A DNA stretch of 50,005 nt from Acidimicrobiales bacterium. Lineage in GTDB: Bacteria > Actinomycetota > Acidimicrobiia > Acidimicrobiales > Aldehydirespiratoraceae. The notes beneath the pieces are model-generated. The model was given only the letters and a program-made list of their open reading frames with translations. It was not told the DNA's origin and ran no database searches. Below are positions 26,949 to 34,931 of the stretch, piece by piece (positions within the stretch are counted from its first letter, which is position 1; each line of letters begins with the position of its first letter). The DNA is taken from positions 1-50,005 of the forward strand of contig JAJCXX010000036.1 of assembly GCA_029263195.1 (NCBI GenBank), written 5' to 3'. The position numbers and the translations under genes were made by a program.

Positions 26949-28091
26949 ATGAACCCCCTCGAACTGCTCCAGGCGCTTGACCAGCCCGCCCTCGACGCGG
27001 TCTACAAGCGCAGTCTCCTGACCACCCAAGGGTGGTCTGATCCCGACCTGGCGACCATTCGTTCTCTGGCCCGTGTTCTGGGCGGTTTCGATCGGGCCGG
27101 GCTGTCCACCGCGCTGTGTCCCGATGAGTTGGCGTGGGCCGTGTTCTTCGACCAGTCGACCCGCACCAAGAGCGCTTGGGCCGGTGCCTCGTCTCGTCTC
27201 GGGATGCACCCGGTGATCGTTGATGGTTCCTCCACTCAGGTATCTCACGGAGAGACCGCGGTGGAGACCGGTGCGATGTTGGGAATGAACTCCCACGCCA
27301 TGGGCATCCGGCACGACCTGATCCTCGGTGAGGGCAACACCTTCATCCGCGATGTCACACAGGGCATCAACGAATACCTCGACGCCACCGACGACCCTCG
27401 TTCGGTGCCGGTGGTCAACCTCCAGTGCGATGTCGATCACCCCACCCAGACCATGGCCGACCTGATGTGGCTCGAGGAGAAGTTCGGCGACCTGTCCGAC
27501 CGCAAGATCACGGTGAGCTGGGCCTACTCGCCTTCCTACGCCAAGCCGCTTTCGGTTCCCCAGGGCTTGGTGACCCTGCTGACCCGCCAGGGTGCCGACG
27601 TCACGCTCGCTCATCCCCCGGGATACCAACTGATCGACGAGTGCATGGACGCCGCCCACTCCAACGTGTCCAACGGCGGGTCGTTCCGTACCGTCGACGA
27701 CATGGACGAGGCCTTCCGCGGCGCCGACATCGTCTACCCCAAGAGCTGGGGCGCCCACGACCTCATGCTGGAGAAGGTTTCGGCCAACGCCGTCGGCGAC
27801 ACCGCCGAACTGGCGGCGGTCGAACAGCGGGCCTTGGCCCGCAATGCCGAATACACCAACTGGATCTGCGACGAGGATCGTATGGCCCTCACCGCCGGCG
27901 GCGAGGCCCTCTACTTGCACTGCTTGCCCGCCGACATCGGCTCCGAAGTAAGCCCCGGAGTGATGTCGAAGTTCAAGGTCGATGTCGCCCGCGAAGCCAA
28001 CTACAAGGTCTACGTGGTGATGGCCTTGCTGGCAGCAGCCAAGGTCTCCGACATCTTGCCCCGACTCACCGATATCGCCCAGGAGAACTGA
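26949..28091 (+). CDS. ygeW: YgeW-like knotted carbamoyltransferase
   Basis: The 380-residue enzyme has the carbamoyl-phosphate site FFDQSTRTKSAW, the HPTQTMADL motif and LHCLPAD, as in aspartate/ornithine carbamoyltransferases. The long insert and WAYSPSYAKPLSVPQG fit the YgeW (UTCase-like) branch. It lies 11 bp after the carbamate kinase gene and 2 bp before the M20 hydrolase gene. Working in reverse it would phosphorolyse a ureido (N-carbamoyl) compound to carbamoyl phosphate, feeding the kinase. YgeW in E. coli belongs to the anaerobic purine/urate catabolic cluster. Confidence 0.85.
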   Translation: MNPLELLQALDQPALDAVYKRSLLTTQGWSDPDLATIRSLARVLGGFDRAGLSTALCPDELAWAVFFDQSTRTKSAWAGASSRLGMHPVIVDGSSTQVSHGETAVETGAMLGMNSHAMGIRHDLILGEGNTFIRDVTQGINEYLDATDDPRSVPVVNLQCDVDHPTQTMADLMWLEEKFGDLSDRKITVSWAYSPSYAKPLSVPQGLVTLLTRQGADVTLAHPPGYQLIDECMDAAHSNVSNGGSFRTVDDMDEAFRGADIVYPKSWGAHDLMLEKVSANAVGDTAELAAVEQRALARNAEYTNWICDEDRMALTAGGEALYLHCLPADIGSEVSPGVMSKFKVDVAREANYKVYVVMALLAAAKVSDILPRLTDIAQEN

Positions 28092-28093
28092 CG

Positions 28094-29626
28094 ATGAGCA
28101 ACCTCGATGCCCGCGTAGCCGAACTCAGCGCCGAGTACCTGCCGCTCGCCGCGGAGATCCTGAAGGAGTGCATTCGCATACCGGCCGACTATGTGGATCG
28201 TGCCGTCGACGACGGTGGCGATCCCGAGTGCGGCCTGAGCAACCACGAAGGCCCCCGACTCGAGTATCTCCGTGACAAGATCGTTGAGATCGATGCGGTG
28301 CGTTCGGAAGCCGACGTCGACTTCGACGCCTATGGCAACCTCGTGTGGTCGGTGGAAGATCCCTCCGACGGCATTCCTCGAGCCGAGAAGCGGGTCGTCT
28401 ACTTCGACGGCCACAGCGACACGGTACGTGCGCTGCGCGATTCGTGGGCCGAGAAGCTCGGTGGGATCGACGCCTACGACGGCATGGTCGATCCATCGAG
28501 GGTCGACCGTGAATACCTCCGCACCGAGCTCGGCCATGTGCCGCCCGACGATGAATGGGACCAGCTGATCTTCGGACGAGGTTCAGCCGACCAGCTCGGC
28601 GGAGTCGTGGCGGAGGTGCTGGCCACCAAGATCGCTCTCGAGCTGGCTGACGAAGGTGCTCTGCGCGGTGTGATCGTGCGTGCCTACGCCTCGGCGTGCG
28701 AGGAAGACAACGACGGCGGCGGTCCCATGTATCTCATGCGTGAGGTGCTGCCCGGCGCTGGCCCCGAGCTTGTCCCCGATGTGGTGATCCTCACGGAAGG
28801 CACCGGCGACGCCCACAAGGGCGCGCTCGGTATCTACCGCGGTCAGCGTGGCCGTATGCAGATCGAGGTCACCGTCACCGGCCGGTCGTGTCACGGGTCG
28901 ATGCCTTGGGAAGGTCTCAACCCGCTCGAGCACGGTGGTGCGATCGTTTCCGAAGCGGCTCGCCGCTACCGCGAAGGCGACGGCTTCCTGAATGACCCGT
29001 TTCTTGGTGCCGGCAGCCGCACCGCTTCGTGGTCGACTTTGGCCACGCCCAGCGACTGCGCGGTGCCCGATCGATTCACGTTCCGGTTCGATCGTCGCCT
29101 CACGGTAGGAGAGACCCCCGATCAGGCTCTGGCCGACATCGAGGCGCTCGATGCCGTGGCGTTGGCTCGCGAGGAAGGTCTCACGGTCGACGTCGTCGCT
29201 CCGACCTACGACCAGGCCACATGGAAGGGCTACAAGCTCGGCAACCAGCAGATCTACTTGGGCTGGGCAACACCCGAAGAGCACGCCTCGATCTCGGTTG
29301 CTGAATCGGTCTACAACAACGTCGTCTCGCCCAACGTGACTCCGGCCCCCGATGGCGGCCTGCGCACCGAGGCGCGGGTCGATCGATGGATCTTCTCCAC
29401 CGACGGCGTGGGGTTCCCGGTTCGCTCCGACGACACGTCGATCGAAGTGCCGCCTTCGAAGGCATGGGTCGACACGGGGTCCTACCACCATCCCGCCATG
29501 TTCGGAATCGGGCCCGGCATCGAACACAACACCCACAAGATCGGCGAATGCGTCGATCAGCGGGAGCTGCGCCTCGCCATCGCCTTTCTTTCCCGATACC
29601 CGAGCGCCTACGCCGAGAACGGCTGA
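28094..29626 (+). CDS. ygeY: YgeY-like M20 family metallohydrolase
   Basis: The 510-residue protein belongs to the M20 zinc amidohydrolases: DGHSDTV with the first His/Asp pair, GRGSADQLGG with the bridging Asp, ACEEDNDGGG with the catalytic Glu pair and a C-terminal HHPAMFGIGPGIEHNTHKIGE segment. Overall similarity is to YgeY of the ygeW-ygeY cluster; it is about 100 residues longer than E. coli YgeY, with extra sequence around residues 110-160 and 390-440. AGGAGA overlaps the end of ygeW. It probably cleaves an amide or ureide intermediate. Confidence 0.85.
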   Translation: MSNLDARVAELSAEYLPLAAEILKECIRIPADYVDRAVDDGGDPECGLSNHEGPRLEYLRDKIVEIDAVRSEADVDFDAYGNLVWSVEDPSDGIPRAEKRVVYFDGHSDTVRALRDSWAEKLGGIDAYDGMVDPSRVDREYLRTELGHVPPDDEWDQLIFGRGSADQLGGVVAEVLATKIALELADEGALRGVIVRAYASACEEDNDGGGPMYLMREVLPGAGPELVPDVVILTEGTGDAHKGALGIYRGQRGRMQIEVTVTGRSCHGSMPWEGLNPLEHGGAIVSEAARRYREGDGFLNDPFLGAGSRTASWSTLATPSDCAVPDRFTFRFDRRLTVGETPDQALADIEALDAVALAREEGLTVDVVAPTYDQATWKGYKLGNQQIYLGWATPEEHASISVAESVYNNVVSPNVTPAPDGGLRTEARVDRWIFSTDGVGFPVRSDDTSIEVPPSKAWVDTGSYHHPAMFGIGPGIEHNTHKIGECVDQRELRLAIAFLSRYPSAYAENG

Positions 29627-29648
29627 CGCCTCGAATGGCGCGCCGACG

Positions 29649-30590
29649 ATGAGCACCACAATCCAGGTCGGTGCGGCCCAGATGGGTCCGATCGGACGCG
29701 ACGACTCACGCACGGACGTGGTCGCACGGTTGGTCGACCTGCTCCACAAGGCGGCCTCCGCTGAATGCGATCTGGTCGTCTTTCCGGAGCTGGCGCTCAC
29801 CACATTCTTTCCGCGCTGGTTCAGTCAGGACATCACCGAGTTCGACCATTACTACGAGACCGAGATGCCCGGTCCGGCCACTCAGCCCTTGTTCGACGAG
29901 GCCAAGCGTCTGGGGATCGGATTCTGTCTCGGGTATGCCGAACTCACCCCAGAAGGCCGACGGTTCAACACCTATCTGCTGGTCGACAAATCCGGTCGAC
30001 AGGTCGGGAAGTACCGCAAGGTTCACATCCCGGGCCACGATCAGGACGAGCCGTGGCGTCCGTTCCAGCATCTGGAGCGCCGCTACTTCGAAGAGTCCGA
30101 CGAGGGCTTCCCGGTCTTTCGGGGCTTCGGTGGCGTGGTCGGAATGGCGCTCTGCAACGACCGTCGTTGGTCCGAGACGTATCGGGTGTTCGGTCTCCAA
30201 GGCGCCGAGCTGATTCTCATCGGCTACAACACGCCGCTGCACTACGCCCCCGACCCCGACCAGAACTCGCTCCAGGGATTCCACAACCACCTCGTGATGC
30301 AGGCCGGCGCGTACCAGAACGGTGCATGGGTGGTCGGCGTTGCCAAGGGCGGTATTGAGGAAGGCGTCGAGTCGCTCTCCCAGACGGCGATCATCGCCCC
30401 GTCAGGCCAGATCGTCGCCCAGACCATCACCAGCGGCGACATCCTCGTGACCGCCCGCTGCAACCTCGACCTCTGCGCCCGCTACAAGGACACGCTGTTC
30501 AACTTCGCCCGGTATCGCCGCCCCGAGGCCTACAGCCTGATCACCGAACGCAAGGGCGCCATCGCCCCCCCAATGGACTCCGAGAACTGA
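29649..30590 (+). CDS. N-carbamoyl-D-amino-acid hydrolase-like nitrilase-family enzyme
   Basis: The 313-residue protein has the nitrilase triad Glu47 (FPELALTTF), Lys124 (YRKVHIPG) and Cys169 (ALCNDRRWSETYRV). The CNDRRW context and YQNGAWVVGVAKGG, TLFNFARYRRPEAYSLI are those of D-carbamoylases, which release CO2 and ammonia from N-carbamoyl amino acids. Last gene of the operon, 22 bp after ygeY; it ends 12 bp before a 55-bp palindromic element. Together with YgeW and carbamate kinase it points to ureide breakdown. Confidence 0.85.
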   Translation: MSTTIQVGAAQMGPIGRDDSRTDVVARLVDLLHKAASAECDLVVFPELALTTFFPRWFSQDITEFDHYYETEMPGPATQPLFDEAKRLGIGFCLGYAELTPEGRRFNTYLLVDKSGRQVGKYRKVHIPGHDQDEPWRPFQHLERRYFEESDEGFPVFRGFGGVVGMALCNDRRWSETYRVFGLQGAELILIGYNTPLHYAPDPDQNSLQGFHNHLVMQAGAYQNGAWVVGVAKGGIEEGVESLSQTAIIAPSGQIVAQTITSGDILVTARCNLDLCARYKDTLFNFARYRRPEAYSLITERKGAIAPPMDSEN

Positions 30591-30602
30591 CCCCGCCCCA
30601 AT

Positions 30603-30657
30603 CCGAAATCAGTGGCCGGTGGCCACAATTATTGTGGGCACAGAGCCCTGATTTCGG
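30603..30657. repeat. 55-bp palindromic repeat element, copy A
   Basis: Ends CCGAAATCAG and CTGATTTCGG are perfect complements; the inside forms a further imperfect hairpin with arms ending CCACA/TGTGG around a 5-nt loop. CCCCAAT precedes the element as in the other copies. It starts 12 bp after the stop of the carbamoylase gene and could terminate the operon. See copies B and C. Confidence 0.75.
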
Positions 30658-30663
30658 TGGGAA

Positions 30664-30800
30664 CGGGCCGGATTGCTGGTCGGGACCTATGTCGATGCCG
30701 CCATCCGAGCAGGGATCAGCCCCGTGGGGATACGCGACAATGTCGAATATCGCCTGGCCGAGTTCGGGTTCCGCCCGGTGATGCCTGGCTACCCCCTCGC
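30664..30800 (+). pseudogene. Possible gene fragment
   Basis: A plus-strand stretch reads YVDAAIRAGISPVGIRDNVE and then YRLAEFGFRPVMPGYPLARA with GC-rich third positions, as if it were the inside of a coding region. There is no clear start, and it runs into the end of the PAAR gene on the opposite strand. I do not recognise the family; chance is possible. Confidence 0.25.
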
Positions 30801-32336
30801 GCGTGCCGGTCGGGAGCGCACCCCGGCGATCAGTGCCAACACCACGACTACGGCGATGGCCACGAGTGCTACGGGCAGACCGCTCCCGGTTCCGTTCGCA
30901 GCCCGCCGAGCCTCGACGATCAGTTCGGCATCGACTCGTATTATGGGGGAGCCGGCGGCATGATCGTGAACGAGTGGCTGGTCGAGGATGATCGACCCCT
31001 TGTCGGCAACGACACCGATATCGGGCTGCTCCCCGCCGATCAGCACACCGTCGCCAGGCTCGTATCCTTCGAAGTCGCCCTCGATGCGGGTATCGCCGGT
31101 GAGCGAGTCGGTCTCCAGGCGAGCGAATTGAAGGTCCTCGCCGAGTTGGCGGACGGCGAAGGTCATCTCGTTGGGGCCGGTACCCCACTTCTCGAGGTAG
31201 GCCTCGAATTTCTCGACGGCCCGAACGGTGAGCGCGGACGATCTGAAAACCGGATCGATCAGCGAGAGATATGCCTCCTCACTACCCAGGGTGGCGATCG
31301 GCCCACCGACGTGTGGGACAAGTCCCGTGACCATCGGGCAGACGGCGAAAGCCCCAACGACCGCCGCCGGCTTCCCGTTCACGAGTATGCGGTTGGACCC
31401 CGCGACAATCACACCTCCGTGTGAGGTGCCATCACCGACACGGGCGATTGGTGCGCCGTCGACAAGTACCCGCGGGTCGCCCTGCAACACGGAGTCGGGC
31501 GGGCCGACGTTGACGACCATCGCTCCGGCGGTGACGATCTGCCCCCGGGCCCATTCGGGAAGATCGCTCCGACTGATCGACAGCACGCCGCCGTCGGGTG
31601 GCGGGATCAACTTCAGGACGCCGTCCTCCTCGATGACTCCCCATTCGGCATCGTCGGGTACGGAGTCGATACCACCGGTTGGCTCCTCAGCTGAGGTCGT
31701 CGCTGTCGGCTCGGCCGGCACAAACTCATAGGTCCACGAGACCCAACAGGCACCGCCGCAGTTGAGGGCGGAGACACCGACCGAATACGACTCCCCGAAG
31801 TTCGCAACATTGGTCAGCATCTCGCCGGAGTTGGTCACCGGCTCTGAGCACTCGTACACGCCGCTGATCACCGTTGTTTGGGCGCAGCTCGATCCGGCTC
31901 CCACCGCCTCGCGGTTCCACCCGTCGTTCACGATCATGATCACATCGAGCCCGAAGAAATACTGTGTCTCGAGGCTGCCGGAGTTGCGACCCGACACCGT
32001 GACCGGGATGACAAATGGCGCTCCGGGCTCCAGCACGGCAGGGGGCGGTGTCCACGATGCGTCGAAGACCGCTTCGGCGCCGCTTGTGTCCTCGGGGCCG
32101 AACGACTGAACCACCGTCATCGACGACTCGGTCGTCGTGACGTCCCAGCGGTCCGGAGCGGAGTCACCGTTTGGGTTGATCTGGGTGTCGATCAACGCCC
32201 AATGGCCATTGTCTTGGTCATCGGCGCTGACATCGTCAGCGCCGACGCTGAACGCGAGCACAATGAGAACCGCGAGAGCGGTCCCCAACGCCCATCCCGA
32301 CGATCCGATTGTCCGACGCGTACGGCCGTAGCGCAC
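30789..32336 (-). CDS. Membrane-anchored PAAR-domain protein
   Basis: The 515-residue product has an N-terminal membrane/signal segment (about 12-35), a beta-rich ectodomain with several cysteines (45-205), a Thr/Pro linker, a PAAR-type domain at about 288-352 (PIARVGDGTSHGGVIVAGSN, VNGKPAAVVGAF, CPMVTG, PHVGGPIATLG), a further 130-residue domain and a C-terminal helix with a basic tail. PAAR domains form metal-bound spike tips of contractile injection machines, but no such machine is encoded nearby. GTG 32336 is chosen because GGGAG lies 8 nt upstream; GTG 32351 would also read. Confidence 0.7.
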   Translation of the reverse strand: MRYGRTRRTIGSSGWALGTALAVLIVLAFSVGADDVSADDQDNGHWALIDTQINPNGDSAPDRWDVTTTESSMTVVQSFGPEDTSGAEAVFDASWTPPPAVLEPGAPFVIPVTVSGRNSGSLETQYFFGLDVIMIVNDGWNREAVGAGSSCAQTTVISGVYECSEPVTNSGEMLTNVANFGESYSVGVSALNCGGACWVSWTYEFVPAEPTATTSAEEPTGGIDSVPDDAEWGVIEEDGVLKLIPPPDGGVLSISRSDLPEWARGQIVTAGAMVVNVGPPDSVLQGDPRVLVDGAPIARVGDGTSHGGVIVAGSNRILVNGKPAAVVGAFAVCPMVTGLVPHVGGPIATLGSEEAYLSLIDPVFRSSALTVRAVEKFEAYLEKWGTGPNEMTFAVRQLGEDLQFARLETDSLTGDTRIEGDFEGYEPGDGVLIGGEQPDIGVVADKGSIILDQPLVHDHAAGSPIIRVDAELIVEARRAANGTGSGLPVALVAIAVVVVLALIAGVRSRPARARG

Positions 32337-32554
32337 AGTTCCATCTCCCACAGGTCACCCGATGTGGACCCTAACGGGGACGGATTCCCTAGGCCAACGG
32401 GGGTCCCCCGGGTTCGGGTGAGCGCGAACCGCCGAGATCGTCCGCTGTTGACCGGCGCCACGCGCGCGTGTCGCGAGCAAACCTCAGTCTTCGGTCTTGG
32501 AAAGTGCGGTGAGAACTTTCGACTGGTGTTTCGGGCCGAGGGCTGTGCGTGACT

Positions 32555-34540
32555 TCATCCGACGGTTGCGTTCCCTCCCTGCCGGATCTCATCGATCTCC
32601 CCCGTTTCGGGGTTGAAGAGCCTGATGCACTCATTGGTGCTCTGCAGCAGGAGTCGATCACCAACAGCGTCGATCGCGTACACGCTGCCCGGGACCAGAT
32701 GGCTCTCCAAGAACTCGCCGGTCGAGCGGTCGCGGCGTTGGATCACACTGAACAGTCCCTGCAGTGTGGAGATCCAAATGTCGCCGCCCGCCGGGGTGAC
32801 GGCGATCGACGCCGGGTTGACACCGTCCCAGTTTCGCCACACGTTCCAAGCCGCGTCGGTGGGCCTTCCGTCTCTGTCGAGCGTGTCGACCCACCCGGCA
32901 CCATGGCCGCCGCCGATCTGGATGAAGTCGGAACCGTCCCAGTCGACGCTGATCGTACCGACCTCGGATGTCTCCAACGCGGGAATCGACCACGCCGAAG
33001 AACCGTCGAGCGGCTGCAGCACGAGCTCGCCGCTGGTGTCGAATTCCTCTCCGACTCGGCGGATCACCAACGCAGTCGGCACACCCTCGATCACCTCGAC
33101 ACCCATCAGTGTGAACTCCTCACCGGGCTCGTCGGGCACGAGGAGATTGACTGGATCGCCGCCGACCGGGAAGTGCAGGATCGAGTAGAGGCCGCGCGAG
33201 TCGGTGACGATTCCTCCGGCGAGGTCATGGTACGCCGGTGCGACATGACGATCTATGTACAACACATCGCCGACGACCTCGCCATCTTGCCAGACCTCCA
33301 CCTGAGGAAGGAGCGACACGAGGATGTCGCCCGGCTCGACCGGAGCGACTTCGGTCAGCTCGGAAAACCCGTGGTACGGCTCGCCGCCGGGCCACTCCTC
33401 GAGACTTGAGCACGGCGCGGCGCCGGCGGTTCTGACCTCGCTCGCCGAGCTGCATCCCTGGGGACCCCAGATGTCGATCGCGCTGGGATCTCTCCAACCA
33501 GTTCCGTCAACAGGCGCCGTAGCGACAACCTTGCCGTCGCGGATCGTGAGCTCCTCGCCCTGCCATGAGGTCCACGCGTGTGTGCCGAACCCGAACCCGA
33601 GTGTGCCATCACCGTCGAGATCGCCGCACCCGAACCAACGACCTCCGTCCGCCTGCACCAGCTCCGGCCCCCAGAAGCCGATGCTGATCCCGAGCGGCTC
33701 CTCGCCAGGCCACCGAAGTGGCGGGAGGCCAACTGCCGTGGAGCGCACCTCGAACCCGGCGCCACTGTTGCCGGAGCTGCCAATGAGCAGAAGGTCGTCG
33801 ACGCCGTCTCGGTCCACATCGACGGCAACGAAGAACTCGAAGGCATCCGGTCCGTCGACGGTGTACGGCTTCTCGCGTTGGGAATCGCACACGACGAACG
33901 GGAGCGGCTCGTTGGTGATGTCAGGGTTGCCGCCGCGTGCCGATATCCAGTCAGGTTCGCTGTCGCCGTGCAGGTATAGCGAAATTGAGTTCTCCGCACA
34001 TGCTTGCGGGGGTTCCGGCGCCGGGGGAGCGGGAGGACGGGCTTCTGTAGGCCGGGGTGCCCGTGGATCGATGCGGTGGCGGTTGCACCAATCCTCGAGG
34101 TCGGCGATCGCGGCCTCGTTCGGAGCGAACTCGGCGGCGTCCCAGTCGATTGCGGCCCAGTCGCCGCCTTCCGCCTCCCATTCGACCTGAAGGGCTCGTA
34201 CGCCGCGCACCGCGTCATCCCACCGGGGCCGGATGACTTCCGGAATCTGCGGATCGACTTCGCCGAGGTACCAGTCGATCGCGCCCATGAGGGATTCAGC
34301 TGTCTCCTGAGTCGTTGGCGGCCCGGGTCGGCTAACGCCGAAGAGGTGGCAGACTTCCGCTCCCTCGCGATCCCCGAGGACCAACTCAACCCGCTCGTCA
34401 ACCGGATTCCCCGTGGTCGTTGTCGAGGCGCTGCTCTGGGGCGACGGAGGCGACTCTGAGGTGGGTGCATCCGAAGCGTCGCCGGACCCGCAGCCAGCCG
34501 CAACCACAGCCACGACCAAGAGAGTGGTCCGCCAGTTCAC
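32555..34540 (-). CDS. Large lipoprotein with FG-GAP-like and propeller-like regions
   Basis: The 661-residue protein has lipobox VVAAGCGSG and a Ser/Thr linker. An alpha-helical region (about 60-155) with two Trp-rich segments and a Pro-rich stretch precede a part with calcium-loop motifs DVDRDGVDDLLL and DLDGDGTLGFG, as in FG-GAP/VCBS repeats. The C-terminal third has repeating WD-containing strands (SVDWDGSDFIQIGGG, GGDIWISTLQGL) that suggest a beta-propeller. It starts with GTG. Function unknown; probably a surface sensor or adhesion protein. Confidence 0.6.
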   Translation of the reverse strand: MNWRTTLLVVAVVAAGCGSGDASDAPTSESPPSPQSSASTTTTGNPVDERVELVLGDREGAEVCHLFGVSRPGPPTTQETAESLMGAIDWYLGEVDPQIPEVIRPRWDDAVRGVRALQVEWEAEGGDWAAIDWDAAEFAPNEAAIADLEDWCNRHRIDPRAPRPTEARPPAPPAPEPPQACAENSISLYLHGDSEPDWISARGGNPDITNEPLPFVVCDSQREKPYTVDGPDAFEFFVAVDVDRDGVDDLLLIGSSGNSGAGFEVRSTAVGLPPLRWPGEEPLGISIGFWGPELVQADGGRWFGCGDLDGDGTLGFGFGTHAWTSWQGEELTIRDGKVVATAPVDGTGWRDPSAIDIWGPQGCSSASEVRTAGAAPCSSLEEWPGGEPYHGFSELTEVAPVEPGDILVSLLPQVEVWQDGEVVGDVLYIDRHVAPAYHDLAGGIVTDSRGLYSILHFPVGGDPVNLLVPDEPGEEFTLMGVEVIEGVPTALVIRRVGEEFDTSGELVLQPLDGSSAWSIPALETSEVGTISVDWDGSDFIQIGGGHGAGWVDTLDRDGRPTDAAWNVWRNWDGVNPASIAVTPAGGDIWISTLQGLFSVIQRRDRSTGEFLESHLVPGSVYAIDAVGDRLLLQSTNECIRLFNPETGEIDEIRQGGNATVG

Positions 34541-34760
34541 GGCTCAAGCGTAGCCTCAGCTCGCAGGCACGCTGAGGTCGAGTCGCCGAGCAGGCGTTTC
34601 GGCTGTCTGCGCTGGTCGGAGAGAAAGTAGTCGTCTCCTACAGGATTGCCGACTGGGCAGCGCCCTAGGTCTGGGAACTTGGCTTTGAAGAAGTTGGATA
34701 GACGGGCAGAACGACGAGCCGAATGCGGACCAAACGAAGGGCTCCATCGCCCCCCCAATC

Positions 34761-34815
34761 CCGAAATCAGTGGTCTGTAGCGACAGTTCCTGTAGTCGCG
34801 GCACCCTGATTTCGG
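34761..34815. repeat. 55-bp palindromic repeat element, copy B
   Basis: Same perfect outer arms CCGAAATCAG/CTGATTTCGG and same total length as copies A and C, and also preceded by CCCCAAT. The inner arms are more diverged (GCGACA facing TGTAGTCGC). Because it lies between divergent genes it is not a terminator here. Confidence 0.75.
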
Positions 34816-34832
34816 TAGTGGGTGAGATTCTT

Positions 34833-34860
34833 GGTCGGGACGGCGGGACTTGAATCCACG
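34833..34860 (-). other. Diverged tRNA-Pro 3' end (old attachment site)
   Basis: Twenty-five of 27 bases match the 3' end of the tRNA-Pro gene at 47,795, up to the T arm, with two changes; one of them breaks a T-stem pair. The preceding GAGATT-TTG bases match those before the second displaced end at 36,633. It therefore looks like the displaced tRNA end of an earlier integration. Confidence 0.6.
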
Positions 34861-34931
34861 TCCCCACGATCTCCATGGCCGGCTTGGGACGAGATCCGCC
34901 TCGGGCGTTTCCATGACATACTCACTTGGCG

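Larger units (their letters stand above)
34541..34931. other. Divergent intergenic region with repeat and tRNA end
   Basis: This 391-bp stretch separates two divergent lipoprotein genes. It contains palindromic copy B (34,761-34,815) and the diverged tRNA-Pro 3' end (34,833-34,860). No gene is supported in it. It probably marks the outer edge of the accessory region that ends at tRNA-Pro. Confidence 0.5.

Noticed and set aside
26928..27920. A 330-codon minus-strand frame opposite ygeW
   Set aside because: It is the shadow of a clear carbamoyltransferase gene, caused by high GC at third positions.
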